64,000 nucleotides of DNA from Telluria antibiotica (GTDB lineage: Bacteria > Pseudomonadota > Gammaproteobacteria > Burkholderiales > Burkholderiaceae_D): the NCBI RefSeq assembly GCF_011682055.1, contig NZ_JAAQOM010000010.1, positions 124,001 through 188,000 on the forward strand. Direction: 5' to 3'. The position numbers were made by a program, and so were the translations under genes. Within the stretch, counting starts at the first letter, position 1, and each line of letters starts with the position of its first letter. Below are positions 53,226-62,086 of this stretch, piece after piece. The notes beneath the pieces were generated by a model that worked only from the letters and a program-made list of their open reading frames with translations, made no database searches and was not told where the DNA came from.

Positions 53226-54755
53226 TCAGGACTTGTGCATGCCGCCCATCAGCAGGCCGATGCGGGTGGTGTCGAATTCGTCGATGGGGAGGATGCCGGC
53301 GATGCGGCCGCCGCACATCACGATGATGCGGTCGGCGAGCGCACGCACCTCTTCCAGTTCCACGGACGACAGCAGGATCGCCACGCCTTCGTCGCGCAGG
53401 CGCAGCAGCTGCGTGTGGATGCTTTCGATGGTGCCGATGTCGACGCCGCGCGTCGGTTGGCCGACGAGCATGAGCTTCGGCTGCGCCGCCACTTCGCGCG
53501 CGATGACGACCTTCTGCTGGTTGCCGCCCGAGAGGAGGCCGATGCGCAGGTCCGGATTGTTCGGCCGCACGTCGAACGCCGTCATCAGGTGAGCGCAGCG
53601 CGCCGCGATCTTCGTGTAGTCGAACAGGCCCCAGCGGTTCTTGACCTTGTCCTGGTAGCCGAACACCGTGTTCTGCATGACGGAGAAATCCTTGATCACG
53701 CCGTCGCGCAGGCGGTCTTCCGGCACGTGGCCGATGCCCAGCTCGCGGAACGTCGCCGGCAGGCCGTCCGCGTTCGTGCGGTCCGCGTACGGAAGCGGCT
53801 GGCCGAGGAAATCGACGCTGCCGGAAGTCGGCAGGCGCATGCCGGACAGGATCTCCAGCAGCTCGCTCTGGCCATTGCCCGACACGCCCGCGATGGCGAC
53901 GACCTCGCCCGCGCGCACGGTGAAGTCGATGTCGGACAGGAGAGACACGCCATTCGTATCCTTCAGCTGCAGGTTCGACACCTTCAGCACCTCGGCGCCC
54001 GGGTTGTACGGCGCGCGCGGCAGCTCGCTCTGGATCGGGCGGCCGACCATCATGTTGGCGAGCTGTTCCTTCGACGTCTCCGCCGTTTTCACGGCACCGA
54101 CGACGCGGCCGGCGCGCATCACCGTCACCTCGTCCGTGATTTCCATGATCTCCTGCAGCTTGTGCGTGATCAGGATGATGGTCTTGCCCTGGTCCTTGAA
54201 CAGCCGCAGGATCTCGAACAGCGACGCCGTCTCCTGCGCCGTGAGCACGGCGGTGGGCTCGTCGAGGATCAGGATGTTGGCGCTGCGGTAGATCTGCTTG
54301 AGGATCTCCACGCGCTGCTGCGCGCCGACGGAGAGGTCTTGGATCGTCGCGAGCGGGTCGACGTCGAGGCGGTAGCGGTCGCAGATCTCGCGCAGCTTCG
54401 CTTCGACGGCGCCGCGCGTGGCGGCCAGCTTGAAGCCGCCTTCGTTGCCCAGCATGACGTTGTCGAGGACCGTCATGTTCTCGACGAGCATGAAGTGCTG
54501 GTGCACCATGCCGATGCCCAGCGCGATCGCTTCGTGGCTGGTGCGGATGTCCTGGGGTTGGCCGTCGATCAGCACCTGGCCGCTGTCGGCATTGTAGTAG
54601 CCGTACAGGATGCTCATCAGGGTCGACTTGCCGGCGCCGTTCTCGCCGATCACGCCGTGGATCGAGCCCTTGGCGATGGCGAAGCTGACGTCGGCATTCG
54701 CCTGCACCGCCCCGAAGGCTTTGCTAATGTTGCGAAATTCTACGGCTGACTGCAT
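53226..54755 (-). CDS. ABC transporter ATP-binding protein with two nucleotide-binding domains
   Basis: This 509-residue tandem ATPase energises the BMP-type importer. The first domain has Walker A GENGAGKSTLM near residue 38, the signature LSVGAQQRVEI and Walker B LILDEPTAVLT. The second has the modified Walker A GVSGNGQSELL near 285, LLSGGNQQKV and LMLVGQPTRG. The degenerate second site (Q for K, G for D/E) is normal for this family. It heads the permease genes. Confidence 0.95.
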   Translation of the reverse strand: MQSAVEFRNISKAFGAVQANADVSFAIAKGSIHGVIGENGAGKSTLMSILYGYYNADSGQVLIDGQPQDIRTSHEAIALGIGMVHQHFMLVENMTVLDNVMLGNEGGFKLAATRGAVEAKLREICDRYRLDVDPLATIQDLSVGAQQRVEILKQIYRSANILILDEPTAVLTAQETASLFEILRLFKDQGKTIILITHKLQEIMEITDEVTVMRAGRVVGAVKTAETSKEQLANMMVGRPIQSELPRAPYNPGAEVLKVSNLQLKDTNGVSLLSDIDFTVRAGEVVAIAGVSGNGQSELLEILSGMRLPTSGSVDFLGQPLPYADRTNADGLPATFRELGIGHVPEDRLRDGVIKDFSVMQNTVFGYQDKVKNRWGLFDYTKIAARCAHLMTAFDVRPNNPDLRIGLLSGGNQQKVVIAREVAAQPKLMLVGQPTRGVDIGTIESIHTQLLRLRDEGVAILLSSVELEEVRALADRIIVMCGGRIAGILPIDEFDTTRIGLLMGGMHKS

Positions 54756-54796
54756 AGCGGTCCGTTTTCGGTAGACAGAATAAAAGGGGCATTCAT

Positions 54797-54839
54797 TTAA
54801 AAGCGCGCCGCGCCGGCATGCATCCGGCGCGGCGCGCTT
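54797..54839 (-). terminator. intrinsic terminator between BMP protein and ABC genes
   Basis: AAGCGCGCCGCGCCGG (54801-54816) and CCGGCGCGGCGCGCTT (54824-54839) make a perfect 16-bp stem with a 7-nt loop; on the minus strand it is followed by TTTTAAAT. It lies about 24 bp after the BMP gene stop and before the ATPase gene on the same strand, so it should limit read-through and give higher expression of the binding protein. Confidence 0.85.
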
Positions 54840-54862
54840 GGGGCTTTATGGCATTCGATACG

Positions 54863-55864
54863 TTACTGCGGGCAGGAACCGGCCGCGCGATAATCGACCA
54901 CCTTGACCTTGTCGGCGATGATGTCGGCCCGCGCCGCCAGCACGCGTTTTTCGATCTCGGGGGTGACGACCATGCGGTTGTCCTTGTCGAGCACCCAGTC
55001 CACGCCGCCTTCTTTCAGGCCCAGGTACGTGATGCCCGACGTGAACTGGCCGTTGCGGGCCTTCATGAAGGCGTCGTAGGCGGCGTTGTCGACGCGCTTG
55101 ACCATCGACGTCAGCATGGTGCCCGGATACAGGTAGTTCTGGTTGGAGTCGACACCGATCGCCAGCTTGCCTTTTTCCTTGGCCATCTGCAGCGCGCCCA
55201 TGCCGGAGCCGCCCGCGACGGCGAACACGACGTCCGAGCCGCGGTCGAATTGTGCGCGCGCCAGCTCGCCGCCCTTGGCCGGGTCGTTCCATGCCGCGCT
55301 CGTCGTGCCGACCATGTTCTGCAAGACTTGCACCTTCGGGTAGATCGCCTTCGCGCCCTGCGCATAGCCGCAGGCGAACGCGCGGATCAGCGGAATGTCC
55401 ATGCCGCCGACGAAGCTGATCGTCTTGGTCTTCGACGCCATCACGGCGGCCACGCCGACGAGGTAGGAGCCTTCCTGCTCCTTGAACAGCACGGAGTTGA
55501 CGTTCTTGCCCTGGGCATTGCCGTCGATGATCACGAAATGCACGTTCGGGTACTCGGCCGCGATCTTTTGCACGGGCTGCGTCTGCGAAAAGCCGATGGA
55601 GACGATCAGCTTCAGCTTCTTGCGGGCGAGGGCGCGCAGCACCTGCTCGGCCTGCGTGTCGTAATTGGCCTGGGCTTCAAACACTTTGGCGCCGGTTTCC
55701 TTCGTGAACCGTGCGACGCCTTCGGCGGCGGACTGGTTGAAGGACTTGTCGAACTTGCCACCGGCATCGTAGACGATCGCGAGCTTGGCGCCGGCCATGT
55801 CGGCGCTGGCGCTGGCGCTGAGGCACAACGCCGCGATCGTCATGCAAATATGCTTGAATTTCAT
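54863..55864 (-). CDS. BMP-family substrate-binding protein (nucleoside/purine)
   Basis: This 333-residue periplasmic protein has a signal peptide (HICMTIAALCLSASASA) and the basic membrane protein fold: LAIVYDAGGKFDKSFNQSAA, LIVSIGFSQTQPVQKIAAEY, ISFVGGMDIPLIRAFACGY, VVFAVAGGSGMGALQMA and IGVDSNQNYLYPGTML. The signature DKSFN and GMDIPLI segments are those of purine nucleoside receptors (PnrA/BmpA). It is the first gene of the ABC importer transcript. The nearby purine catabolic genes support a nucleoside ligand. Confidence 0.95.
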   Translation of the reverse strand: MKFKHICMTIAALCLSASASADMAGAKLAIVYDAGGKFDKSFNQSAAEGVARFTKETGAKVFEAQANYDTQAEQVLRALARKKLKLIVSIGFSQTQPVQKIAAEYPNVHFVIIDGNAQGKNVNSVLFKEQEGSYLVGVAAVMASKTKTISFVGGMDIPLIRAFACGYAQGAKAIYPKVQVLQNMVGTTSAAWNDPAKGGELARAQFDRGSDVVFAVAGGSGMGALQMAKEKGKLAIGVDSNQNYLYPGTMLTSMVKRVDNAAYDAFMKARNGQFTSGITYLGLKEGGVDWVLDKDNRMVVTPEIEKRVLAARADIIADKVKVVDYRAAGSCPQ

Positions 55865-56147
55865 CGATTGGCTCCTGAATCCCGTATTGTACCGGCGCAA
55901 TGGCTGTGCTGGGAGGGGAATGATTGCGCCTGGCCGGCCGCGCGCTGTCGTGTCGTCGCAACAAGCTCGGCAGGTGTCTGGACCATGATGCTGTGCGGGA
56001 ATGTGGTGACCTTCGCAACCCATCTTGGCACTATGCATCAGCCAGTTTATTCGTGGCAAATACGATTTTGCTTAGCGATTTATTTGCTTGGCATATAAAT
56101 CGACGCGCATCCGCAGGGGTTTCTTGCAGACCGCCGAGGTGTTGCGG
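55865..56147. other. 283-bp intergenic region
   Basis: No gene is recognised between the BMP gene and the alpha/beta hydrolase gene, both on the minus strand. From 56030 to 56100 it is AT-rich and could hold the promoter of the nucleoside importer. I see no clean inverted repeat. Confidence 0.4.
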
Positions 56148-57116
56148 TTATGGCTCGGCGAGGGGGGCGGGAATCGCCGCGGCCGCGACCACGGCGGCGG
56201 CCGTCGTGGCGGATGGGACGACGATCTCCGTCGGCGCCGGGGCGGGGATAGCCGCCGTCGACGGCAGCCCGGCGGCCTCGACCGGCTTGGCGAATTGCGA
56301 CGTGAGGAAGCGGGCGATGCGGGCCTGGGTGTCTTCCAGGTAGGGGATGTTCATGTGGTCGGACTCGGGCACCGTCTCGTCGCCGATCAGCTGGGCCAGC
56401 TTGCCGACGAGCTGGTCGGTGTGCGAATGGGGCACGATATCGTCGCTGGCCGCGCGCAGCACGAACGTCGGTGCCTTCAACGTGGGCGCGTACTTGATCG
56501 ACTCGAAGCGGTGGCGCAGCATGTATTTGATCGGCATCACGCGGAACTTGCGCTTGGCGAGCGCCAGGATCGAATCGTACGGCGTGATCAGCACGACGGA
56601 GTGCACGGGGCGTTCCTTCGCCACCTGCACGGCGACGCCGGACCCGAGGCTGCGGCCGACGACGGCGATGCGGCGCGGATCGACGTGGTGGTGCGCGGCC
56701 ATCCAGTCGAACAGCATGCAGGCGTCGTCGATCATGTGCGCCTCGGCCGGATCGCCTTGCGAATCGCCGTAGCCGCGGTAATTCACGGCCAGCACGGCGA
56801 TGCCGGGAAAGAGCTTGCCGGCATCGCGCACGACCCACGAGACTTCCTCCGAGCGGCCGCCGAAATAAATGACGGCGGGACGCGAGCCGGGTGTGCGCGG
56901 CGTCATCAGCCAGCCGGACAGCCGCGTGCCGTCCTTCGCGCGCAGCACGACGGGGCGGGTGCGGTGGCCGCTGCTGCGCGGATGCGCCACTTCGCGCTCG
57001 ACGGTGGGATTGAACACGAGGCGGCGCTGGTTCGCCGCGACCGCGGCCGTGAGGCCCAGCCACAACATGCTGGCAAACCCAGCCATACCTGCCGCCAATT
57101 TTTTGTGTGTGCTCAT
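56148..57116 (-). CDS. alpha/beta hydrolase (BEM46-like)
   Basis: This 322-residue protein has an N-terminal hydrophobic anchor (AAGMAGFASMLWLGLTAAVA) and an alpha/beta hydrolase domain with VNYRGYGDSQG, the nucleophile elbow GRSLGSG, the acid in RAASDDIVP and the histidine in PESDHMNIPY. The YRGYG.S.G segment is typical of the BEM46/YfhR group. A long Ala/Pro-rich C-terminal tail (about 40 residues) is unusual. The substrate is unknown; it is probably anchored at the inner membrane facing the periplasm. Confidence 0.88.
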   Translation of the reverse strand: MSTHKKLAAGMAGFASMLWLGLTAAVAANQRRLVFNPTVEREVAHPRSSGHRTRPVVLRAKDGTRLSGWLMTPRTPGSRPAVIYFGGRSEEVSWVVRDAGKLFPGIAVLAVNYRGYGDSQGDPAEAHMIDDACMLFDWMAAHHHVDPRRIAVVGRSLGSGVAVQVAKERPVHSVVLITPYDSILALAKRKFRVMPIKYMLRHRFESIKYAPTLKAPTFVLRAASDDIVPHSHTDQLVGKLAQLIGDETVPESDHMNIPYLEDTQARIARFLTSQFAKPVEAAGLPSTAAIPAPAPTEIVVPSATTAAAVVAAAAIPAPLAEP

Positions 57117-57294
57117 GATTACAGTCTACCCCCGCGTGCCGGACAATTCTGTGCGCTGCCCATCAAATACGCCTTGATTATGGCTCGGATTCTTGAACAG
57201 TAGCTTTGCCGCAACATCCTGTTACAGCATCGCCGTTGCCGGCGTGGTGACCCCTTTGTTAGGCTGTTAATGAACGAAGAACGCAGGAGGCGAG

Positions 57295-58167
57295 GTGAAG
57301 TGGAAAACGGTCGTGCCGGCATGTGCGGCACTGGGCCTGGTGGTGGTGCTGGTGGCGCCGGCGTGGCGGGCGCCGCAGCCGGCCGCCCCCGCACCTGCAT
57401 CCATCCCGGTGCCGGCGGCACCGTCGCCCGCTGCCGGGGCGCCGGCGTGGCTGTCCGACGTGCCTGCGCCGGCGCCCGTCGAGCCGCTGGCGCACCGCAT
57501 CGACCGCCTGGCCGCGAGCGGCGACGCGCGCGACGCCTACCGCGCGTGGTGGCTGCTGCACGCCTGCGTCGTGTTCGAGCGCACGGGCCGGCTGCCGGAG
57601 CGGGACGGCGACGAGCCGGACACGCTCGCCGATCCCGCGCACGCCTGCGCCACGCTGAACGAAAGAACGAAGATGGCGCGCATCGACCACCTCGAGCGCG
57701 CCGCGCGCGCGGGCGTGGATGGCGCGCTCGCGGAACTGGTCGAGGAGGGCCCGTTCGGCGACCCGACCGCGCTGATGACGCGCCCCGACGATCCGCTCGT
57801 CAAGGAGTGGAAGGCGCGCGTCAACGGCATGCTGAGCGCCCAGGCGGAGGATGGCTACTGGTCGAGCCTGTACCAGCTGTTCACGGGATTCTGGTTCGGG
57901 CACCCGGCGATCGCCGCCGACCGCCAGAGCGCGCTCGCGTACGGCATCGCGCTGCGCGACATCATGGTCAAGCTGGACGGCGTGCCGGAACCGCAGGCGA
58001 TCCCGTTCAACGGACCCTTCCTCGACGAGATCGGCACCGGCCTGACACAGGCCGAAAAAGCCCGGGCGCAGGTGCGCGCGGACGCGATCGTGGCGCGCGC
58101 GGCGGACCAGCGGGGACGGTACGGTTCAGCCATCGCAAATCCGGTATCGGTCGAAGCAAAAAAGTAA
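57295..58167 (+). CDS. hypothetical exported or membrane-anchored protein
   Basis: This 290-residue protein has an N-terminal hydrophobic segment (VVPACAALGLVVVLVAPAW), a Pro/Ala-rich linker (about 25-62) and a helical domain with conserved-looking tryptophans (AYRAWWLLHACVVFERTGRL, EDGYWSSLYQLFTGFWFGHP). I do not recognise the family; the helices with an AARAGVDGALAEL segment suggest Sel1-type repeats. The GTG start has AGGAGG seven bases upstream. No neighbour points to a role. Confidence 0.75.
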   Translation: MKWKTVVPACAALGLVVVLVAPAWRAPQPAAPAPASIPVPAAPSPAAGAPAWLSDVPAPAPVEPLAHRIDRLAASGDARDAYRAWWLLHACVVFERTGRLPERDGDEPDTLADPAHACATLNERTKMARIDHLERAARAGVDGALAELVEEGPFGDPTALMTRPDDPLVKEWKARVNGMLSAQAEDGYWSSLYQLFTGFWFGHPAIAADRQSALAYGIALRDIMVKLDGVPEPQAIPFNGPFLDEIGTGLTQAEKARAQVRADAIVARAADQRGRYGSAIANPVSVEAKK

Positions 58168-58228
58168 TTGGTTCAGCGGGTGTGATCGACCCTATGATGG
58201 GAGATTCATACGATATCGATAACATTCC

Positions 58229-61200
58229 ATGCTGAAACTTGCCGCCCGCCTGCCGATCGCGCTGGCGCTGCTGATTGGTAGTCTGCCGGCGTGGTCATCC
58301 ACGCAACCGGCCCGGCCCGAGGGCCCCTGCGACGTCTACGCCAAGGCGGGCGCAGCGTGCGTGGCCGCGCACAGCACGACGCGCGCGCTCTACGCCGGGT
58401 ACGACGGGCCGCTGTACCAGGTGATGCGCCAGTCGGACGGCAAGACGCTCGACGTCGGTGTCGTGCCGCCGGCGCGCGGACCCGTTCCCGACGCGGGCGG
58501 CTACGCGAACGCGAAGGCGCAGGACGCCTTTTGCGCCAATACTTATTGCTGGATCACGATCCTGTACGACCAGTCGGGCAAGCGCAACCACCTCGTGCAG
58601 GCGCCGCGCGGCACGTGGACGGGGCCCGCGCTGGGCGGCATGGACAATCTGCCGCTCGCCGACCTGGCGCCCGTCACCGTCATGGGCCACAAAGTGTATG
58701 GCGTGTACATCGCGCCGGGCATGGGCCTGCGCCTGAACGATACGCACGGCGTGCCCGTCGACGACCAGGCGGGCGGCCAATATGCCGTCATCAATGGCCA
58801 TCACTACGACGAGGGCTGCTGCTTCGACTACGGCAACGGCGAGATCGACAGCATCGACGACGACAACGGCACGATGGAGGCGATCTATTTCGGCAATGCG
58901 AAAAGCTGGTATCACGGCAGCGGACCGGGGCCGTGGGTGATGGCCGACCACGAGAACAACCTCGTCGGTTGCGTCAACGACGACAAGTCGAAGCTGTGCG
59001 CCAACCTGCCCACGCTTGCGACGCGCTTCGTCACCGCCGTCACGAAAGGCAGGCCCGGACATTGGGCGACACTGGGCGGCGATGCCCAGCGGGGACAGTT
59101 GGCCGTCATGTATGAAGGCCGCCGCATCGATGCCTCGTACGATCCGATGCGCAAGCAGGGCGCCGTCATCCTTGGAAATGGCGGCGACAACAGCACGGCG
59201 TCGCAAGGCACGTTCTACGAAGGCGCGATGACGGCGCCGCGCACCTATCCGTCGAACGAGACGGACCAGCTGGTCGCGCAGAACGTGGCCGCTGCCCGCT
59301 ACGACGTGGCGGCCGTCAGTGTCGGGACCGCGCCCGACACCCCGTCCGGCCCTCACACCTTTGCGCCACGGGAGTCCCGCGACATGACCGTCACGTTCAC
59401 GAACACGACGGGCGGGAGTGTACGGGGCGTCACGTTGTCGTTGGCCGTGCCGCAGGGCTGGCGCGCCGGGGCAGCGCAGTCCTTCGCCGACATGATCGCG
59501 CCGGGCGCCAGCGTGCATGCCGTGTTCAAGGTGACGTCGGGCGCGGCGGCGCTGAATGCCGACGTGAACGGCGTCGCGACGTGGACGGATCCCGCGACGC
59601 GCGCGCGCCGCGTCGAATCGGCGGCGGCGAAGGTGCGCAACGTGGCGCCCGTGAAGATCAACGAATTCCGCCTGAGCGACGGTGCGCGCGGCAACGCGAC
59701 GAATGCCTTCATCGAGTTGCATAACGCGGGCGACAAGCCGGTCGACATTTCGCACTGGACCTTTACGCAGCACGCGGCGCGCGAGCCCGTGTTCTCCGCG
59801 GTGACGATGCCGGCCCACACCACGCTGGCACCGCATGGCTTCCATGTGCTGGGCCTGTCCAATTCGGGTCTCGTGCTGCCCGCCGCGCCCGGCGACGCGA
59901 CCATCCACGTGCGCAATCTCGACGGCATCCAGCCGGGCGACACGATCGTCGTCGGCAACGGTGCGGACGGGGAAACCCGCAAGGTCGTCCGCGTCGGCAC
60001 GGCGGCCGGCCAGGCGACACCGCTGTGGCAGCCGTTGCCCGATGGCCCCATCATCACGATCCCGGCCGGCGCCACGAGCGTACCCGTGACCACCACCGAG
60101 GGCTTCGCCGTCGGCGACACGCTCGCGCTCGGCTACGGCACCACGTATCCCGTCGTCGGGCGCACGACGGAACACTACGAGAAAGTGACCATCACCGGCG
60201 TCGGCACGGCGGGCAGCCAGGCGTGGCTCGGCCTGGACGCGGCAGCGGGGGCGACACGGATCCAGGTGACGTCGACCGATGGCATCAGCGCCGGCGACAC
60301 CCTCCGGCTCGACATCGACAGCGTCGACCACGGCATCGACATGGTCACCGTCAAGAACGTGGGCACGGCCGCGCGCCGCACGAGCCTCGCGCGCGCTGCC
60401 GCCGCCGGCGCGACGACGATCGTCGTGCACGGCGCGAGCGGCTTCCCCACGCCGAAGCACGTCGATTACACGCCCGGGACAGCCGTGATCGGCGCGCCCG
60501 GCAGCCTCGAAACGGTGGAGATCGTGAAGGTCGAAGGCCAGCCCGGCACCGACCTCACCTTGACGATCGCGCCGGCGCTCGCGCAAAACCACGCGGCCAG
60601 CGAACCGTTCGTGGAGCCAGGTACCGGTGTCGAGCTGGCGGCGCCGTTGAAGTATGACCATGCCGCCAACCTGCCGTTCAGCGTGCGCGGCACGGGCATC
60701 CGGTTCACGCCCGCCACCCGTCACGCCCATGCGAGCAACGAACCGGTGCGTCCGGCCGGCAGCGGGATCGTGCTCGATCGCCCCTTGCGCCGTGCGCACG
60801 ACACGGATGACGTGGTGCGGGTCGCGACCGTGACCACGGCCGGCTTCCAGGGCACGCCGGACCAGTGGTTCGGTGGCCCGGCCGTCTCCCGCGAGGCGGG
60901 CAGCATGGTGCTGCGCGACGCGGCGGGCCACGTCGTCGACAGCCTGAATTACGGCGACGTCGTCGATCCGTGGGCGTCCGGCGGCTTCCGCAGCGCAGCG
61001 AACAAGGGTGCCACCTGTCACGCGGACGCGCCGGGCATCCCCGCGGCGCGGTCGTGGGAACGGCCGCTCCCGGGCATCCCGTTCAGCGGCGCCGTCGCGC
61101 AGGTCGATGCGACGCAGGGCAGCACGGGCCGTTATCCGGACGGCCAGGACACCGACAACGATTGCACCGATTTCGTGACGGCCGCTTCGATCCGGACGGG

Positions 61201-61684
61201 CGGCGCCGCTGCGGGCGCGACGCGCGTCACCGTCGCCACGACGGGGCACTTGTCGCCCGGCCAGGCGGTCGTCCTCGATGCGGGCGCCGATGCGGAGACG
61301 TTGACCGTCGCGACGGTCGGCTCGCACGGGATCACGCGCGCGTCGGCGCCCGCGGACAAGGGCGCCACGGTCGTCCGCGTCGACGACCCGCACCCGTTCA
61401 CGGTCGGCCAGGCGCTCGTCATCGGCAGCGGCGCGGACGAGGAGACCGGTGTCGTCGCGGCGGTGGACACCGCGTGGCGGGCGGGCAAGCTGACGCTCGC
61501 GGCGCCGCTGGCGCGCGCGCATGACGCGGGCGCGAGCGTGGCAGGGACGGGGATCGCCTTCACCGGCCCGCTCGCCAGATCGCATCCCGCGGGCACGGTG
61601 ATGACGGCGACGGGTGACCTGGCGACGCCGGGCGCCCCGAACCGCCACGTCGGCGCCGCACCGGGCAACGCGTCAGCGCATTAG
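58229..61684 (+). CDS. multidomain GH54 alpha-L-arabinofuranosidase
   Basis: This secreted protein of 1151 residues has a signal peptide (to about 23), then a catalytic domain of family GH54 (about 32-358): GPCDVYAKAGAACVAAHSTT, ILYDQSGKRNHLVQAP, CCFDYGNGE, MEAIYFGN with candidate nucleophile E217, and LGNGGDNSTASQGTFYEG with candidate acid D320. It then has an NEW3-type beta domain (about 372-470), a lamin-tail-like domain (from about 474) interrupted by a block of repeated beta modules (about 559-864) and resumed (about 876-984), and two more repeats to the end. The repeats follow the pattern GATxIxV...GDxIxLG...ET. No arabinan-binding CBM42 is seen; fungal GH54 enzymes have one. It probably removes arabinose from plant hemicellulose. 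Confidence 0.9.
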   Translation: MLKLAARLPIALALLIGSLPAWSSTQPARPEGPCDVYAKAGAACVAAHSTTRALYAGYDGPLYQVMRQSDGKTLDVGVVPPARGPVPDAGGYANAKAQDAFCANTYCWITILYDQSGKRNHLVQAPRGTWTGPALGGMDNLPLADLAPVTVMGHKVYGVYIAPGMGLRLNDTHGVPVDDQAGGQYAVINGHHYDEGCCFDYGNGEIDSIDDDNGTMEAIYFGNAKSWYHGSGPGPWVMADHENNLVGCVNDDKSKLCANLPTLATRFVTAVTKGRPGHWATLGGDAQRGQLAVMYEGRRIDASYDPMRKQGAVILGNGGDNSTASQGTFYEGAMTAPRTYPSNETDQLVAQNVAAARYDVAAVSVGTAPDTPSGPHTFAPRESRDMTVTFTNTTGGSVRGVTLSLAVPQGWRAGAAQSFADMIAPGASVHAVFKVTSGAAALNADVNGVATWTDPATRARRVESAAAKVRNVAPVKINEFRLSDGARGNATNAFIELHNAGDKPVDISHWTFTQHAAREPVFSAVTMPAHTTLAPHGFHVLGLSNSGLVLPAAPGDATIHVRNLDGIQPGDTIVVGNGADGETRKVVRVGTAAGQATPLWQPLPDGPIITIPAGATSVPVTTTEGFAVGDTLALGYGTTYPVVGRTTEHYEKVTITGVGTAGSQAWLGLDAAAGATRIQVTSTDGISAGDTLRLDIDSVDHGIDMVTVKNVGTAARRTSLARAAAAGATTIVVHGASGFPTPKHVDYTPGTAVIGAPGSLETVEIVKVEGQPGTDLTLTIAPALAQNHAASEPFVEPGTGVELAAPLKYDHAANLPFSVRGTGIRFTPATRHAHASNEPVRPAGSGIVLDRPLRRAHDTDDVVRVATVTTAGFQGTPDQWFGGPAVSREAGSMVLRDAAGHVVDSLNYGDVVDPWASGGFRSAANKGATCHADAPGIPAARSWERPLPGIPFSGAVAQVDATQGSTGRYPDGQDTDNDCTDFVTAASIRTGGAAAGATRVTVATTGHLSPGQAVVLDAGADAETLTVATVGSHGITRASAPADKGATVVRVDDPHPFTVGQALVIGSGADEETGVVAAVDTAWRAGKLTLAAPLARAHDAGASVAGTGIAFTGPLARSHPAGTVMTATGDLATPGAPNRHVGAAPGNASAH

Positions 61685-61777
61685 TGCGGCCCGGGCCCCG
61701 TGGACGGGCGCGGCACGGTCCGCCGTCGGTTACACTCGTCGTCGACCGATGTTGCCACCACGTTCGAGGAGATCGAA

Positions 61778-62080
61778 GTGCACTTTTTGCTGATCTATGA
61801 GCTGGCGCCCGACTACCTGGCGCGCCGCGGTGAATTCCGCAATGAACACTTGCGACTCGCCTGGGCTGCGCAGCAGAGGGGCGAGATCGTCATCGCCGGC
61901 GCCCTGGCCGATCCGGCCGACCAGGCCGTGCTGCTGTTCACCGGCGACTCGCCGGACGCGGCCGAGCGCTTCGCCCGCGCCGATCCGTACGTGGTGCACG
62001 GCCTCGTGAAGCAGTGGCGCGTGCGGCCGTGGACGACCGTGGTCGGCAAGGATGCCGCCAACCCGGTCCGTCCGGACTGA
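61778..62080 (+). CDS. YciI family protein
   Basis: This 100-residue protein has the ferredoxin-like YciI fold: HFLLIYELAPDYLARRGEFR, the EHLRLAWAAQQRGEIVIAG stretch with the candidate active histidine, and DPYVVHGLVKQWRVRPW at the end, the family hallmark. The start is a GTG preceded by GAGGAG seven bases upstream; a longer frame begins at 61700 but is not conserved-looking. Substrates of YciI proteins are generally unknown. Confidence 0.88.
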   Translation: MHFLLIYELAPDYLARRGEFRNEHLRLAWAAQQRGEIVIAGALADPADQAVLLFTGDSPDAAERFARADPYVVHGLVKQWRVRPWTTVVGKDAANPVRPD

Positions 62081-62086
62081 GGGTGC

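Noticed and set aside
51370..54749. Frames of 504-740 residues antisense to the ABC importer genes
   Set aside because: Charged low-complexity translations rich in Arg, Asp, His and Gln; shadows of the ATPase and permease genes.
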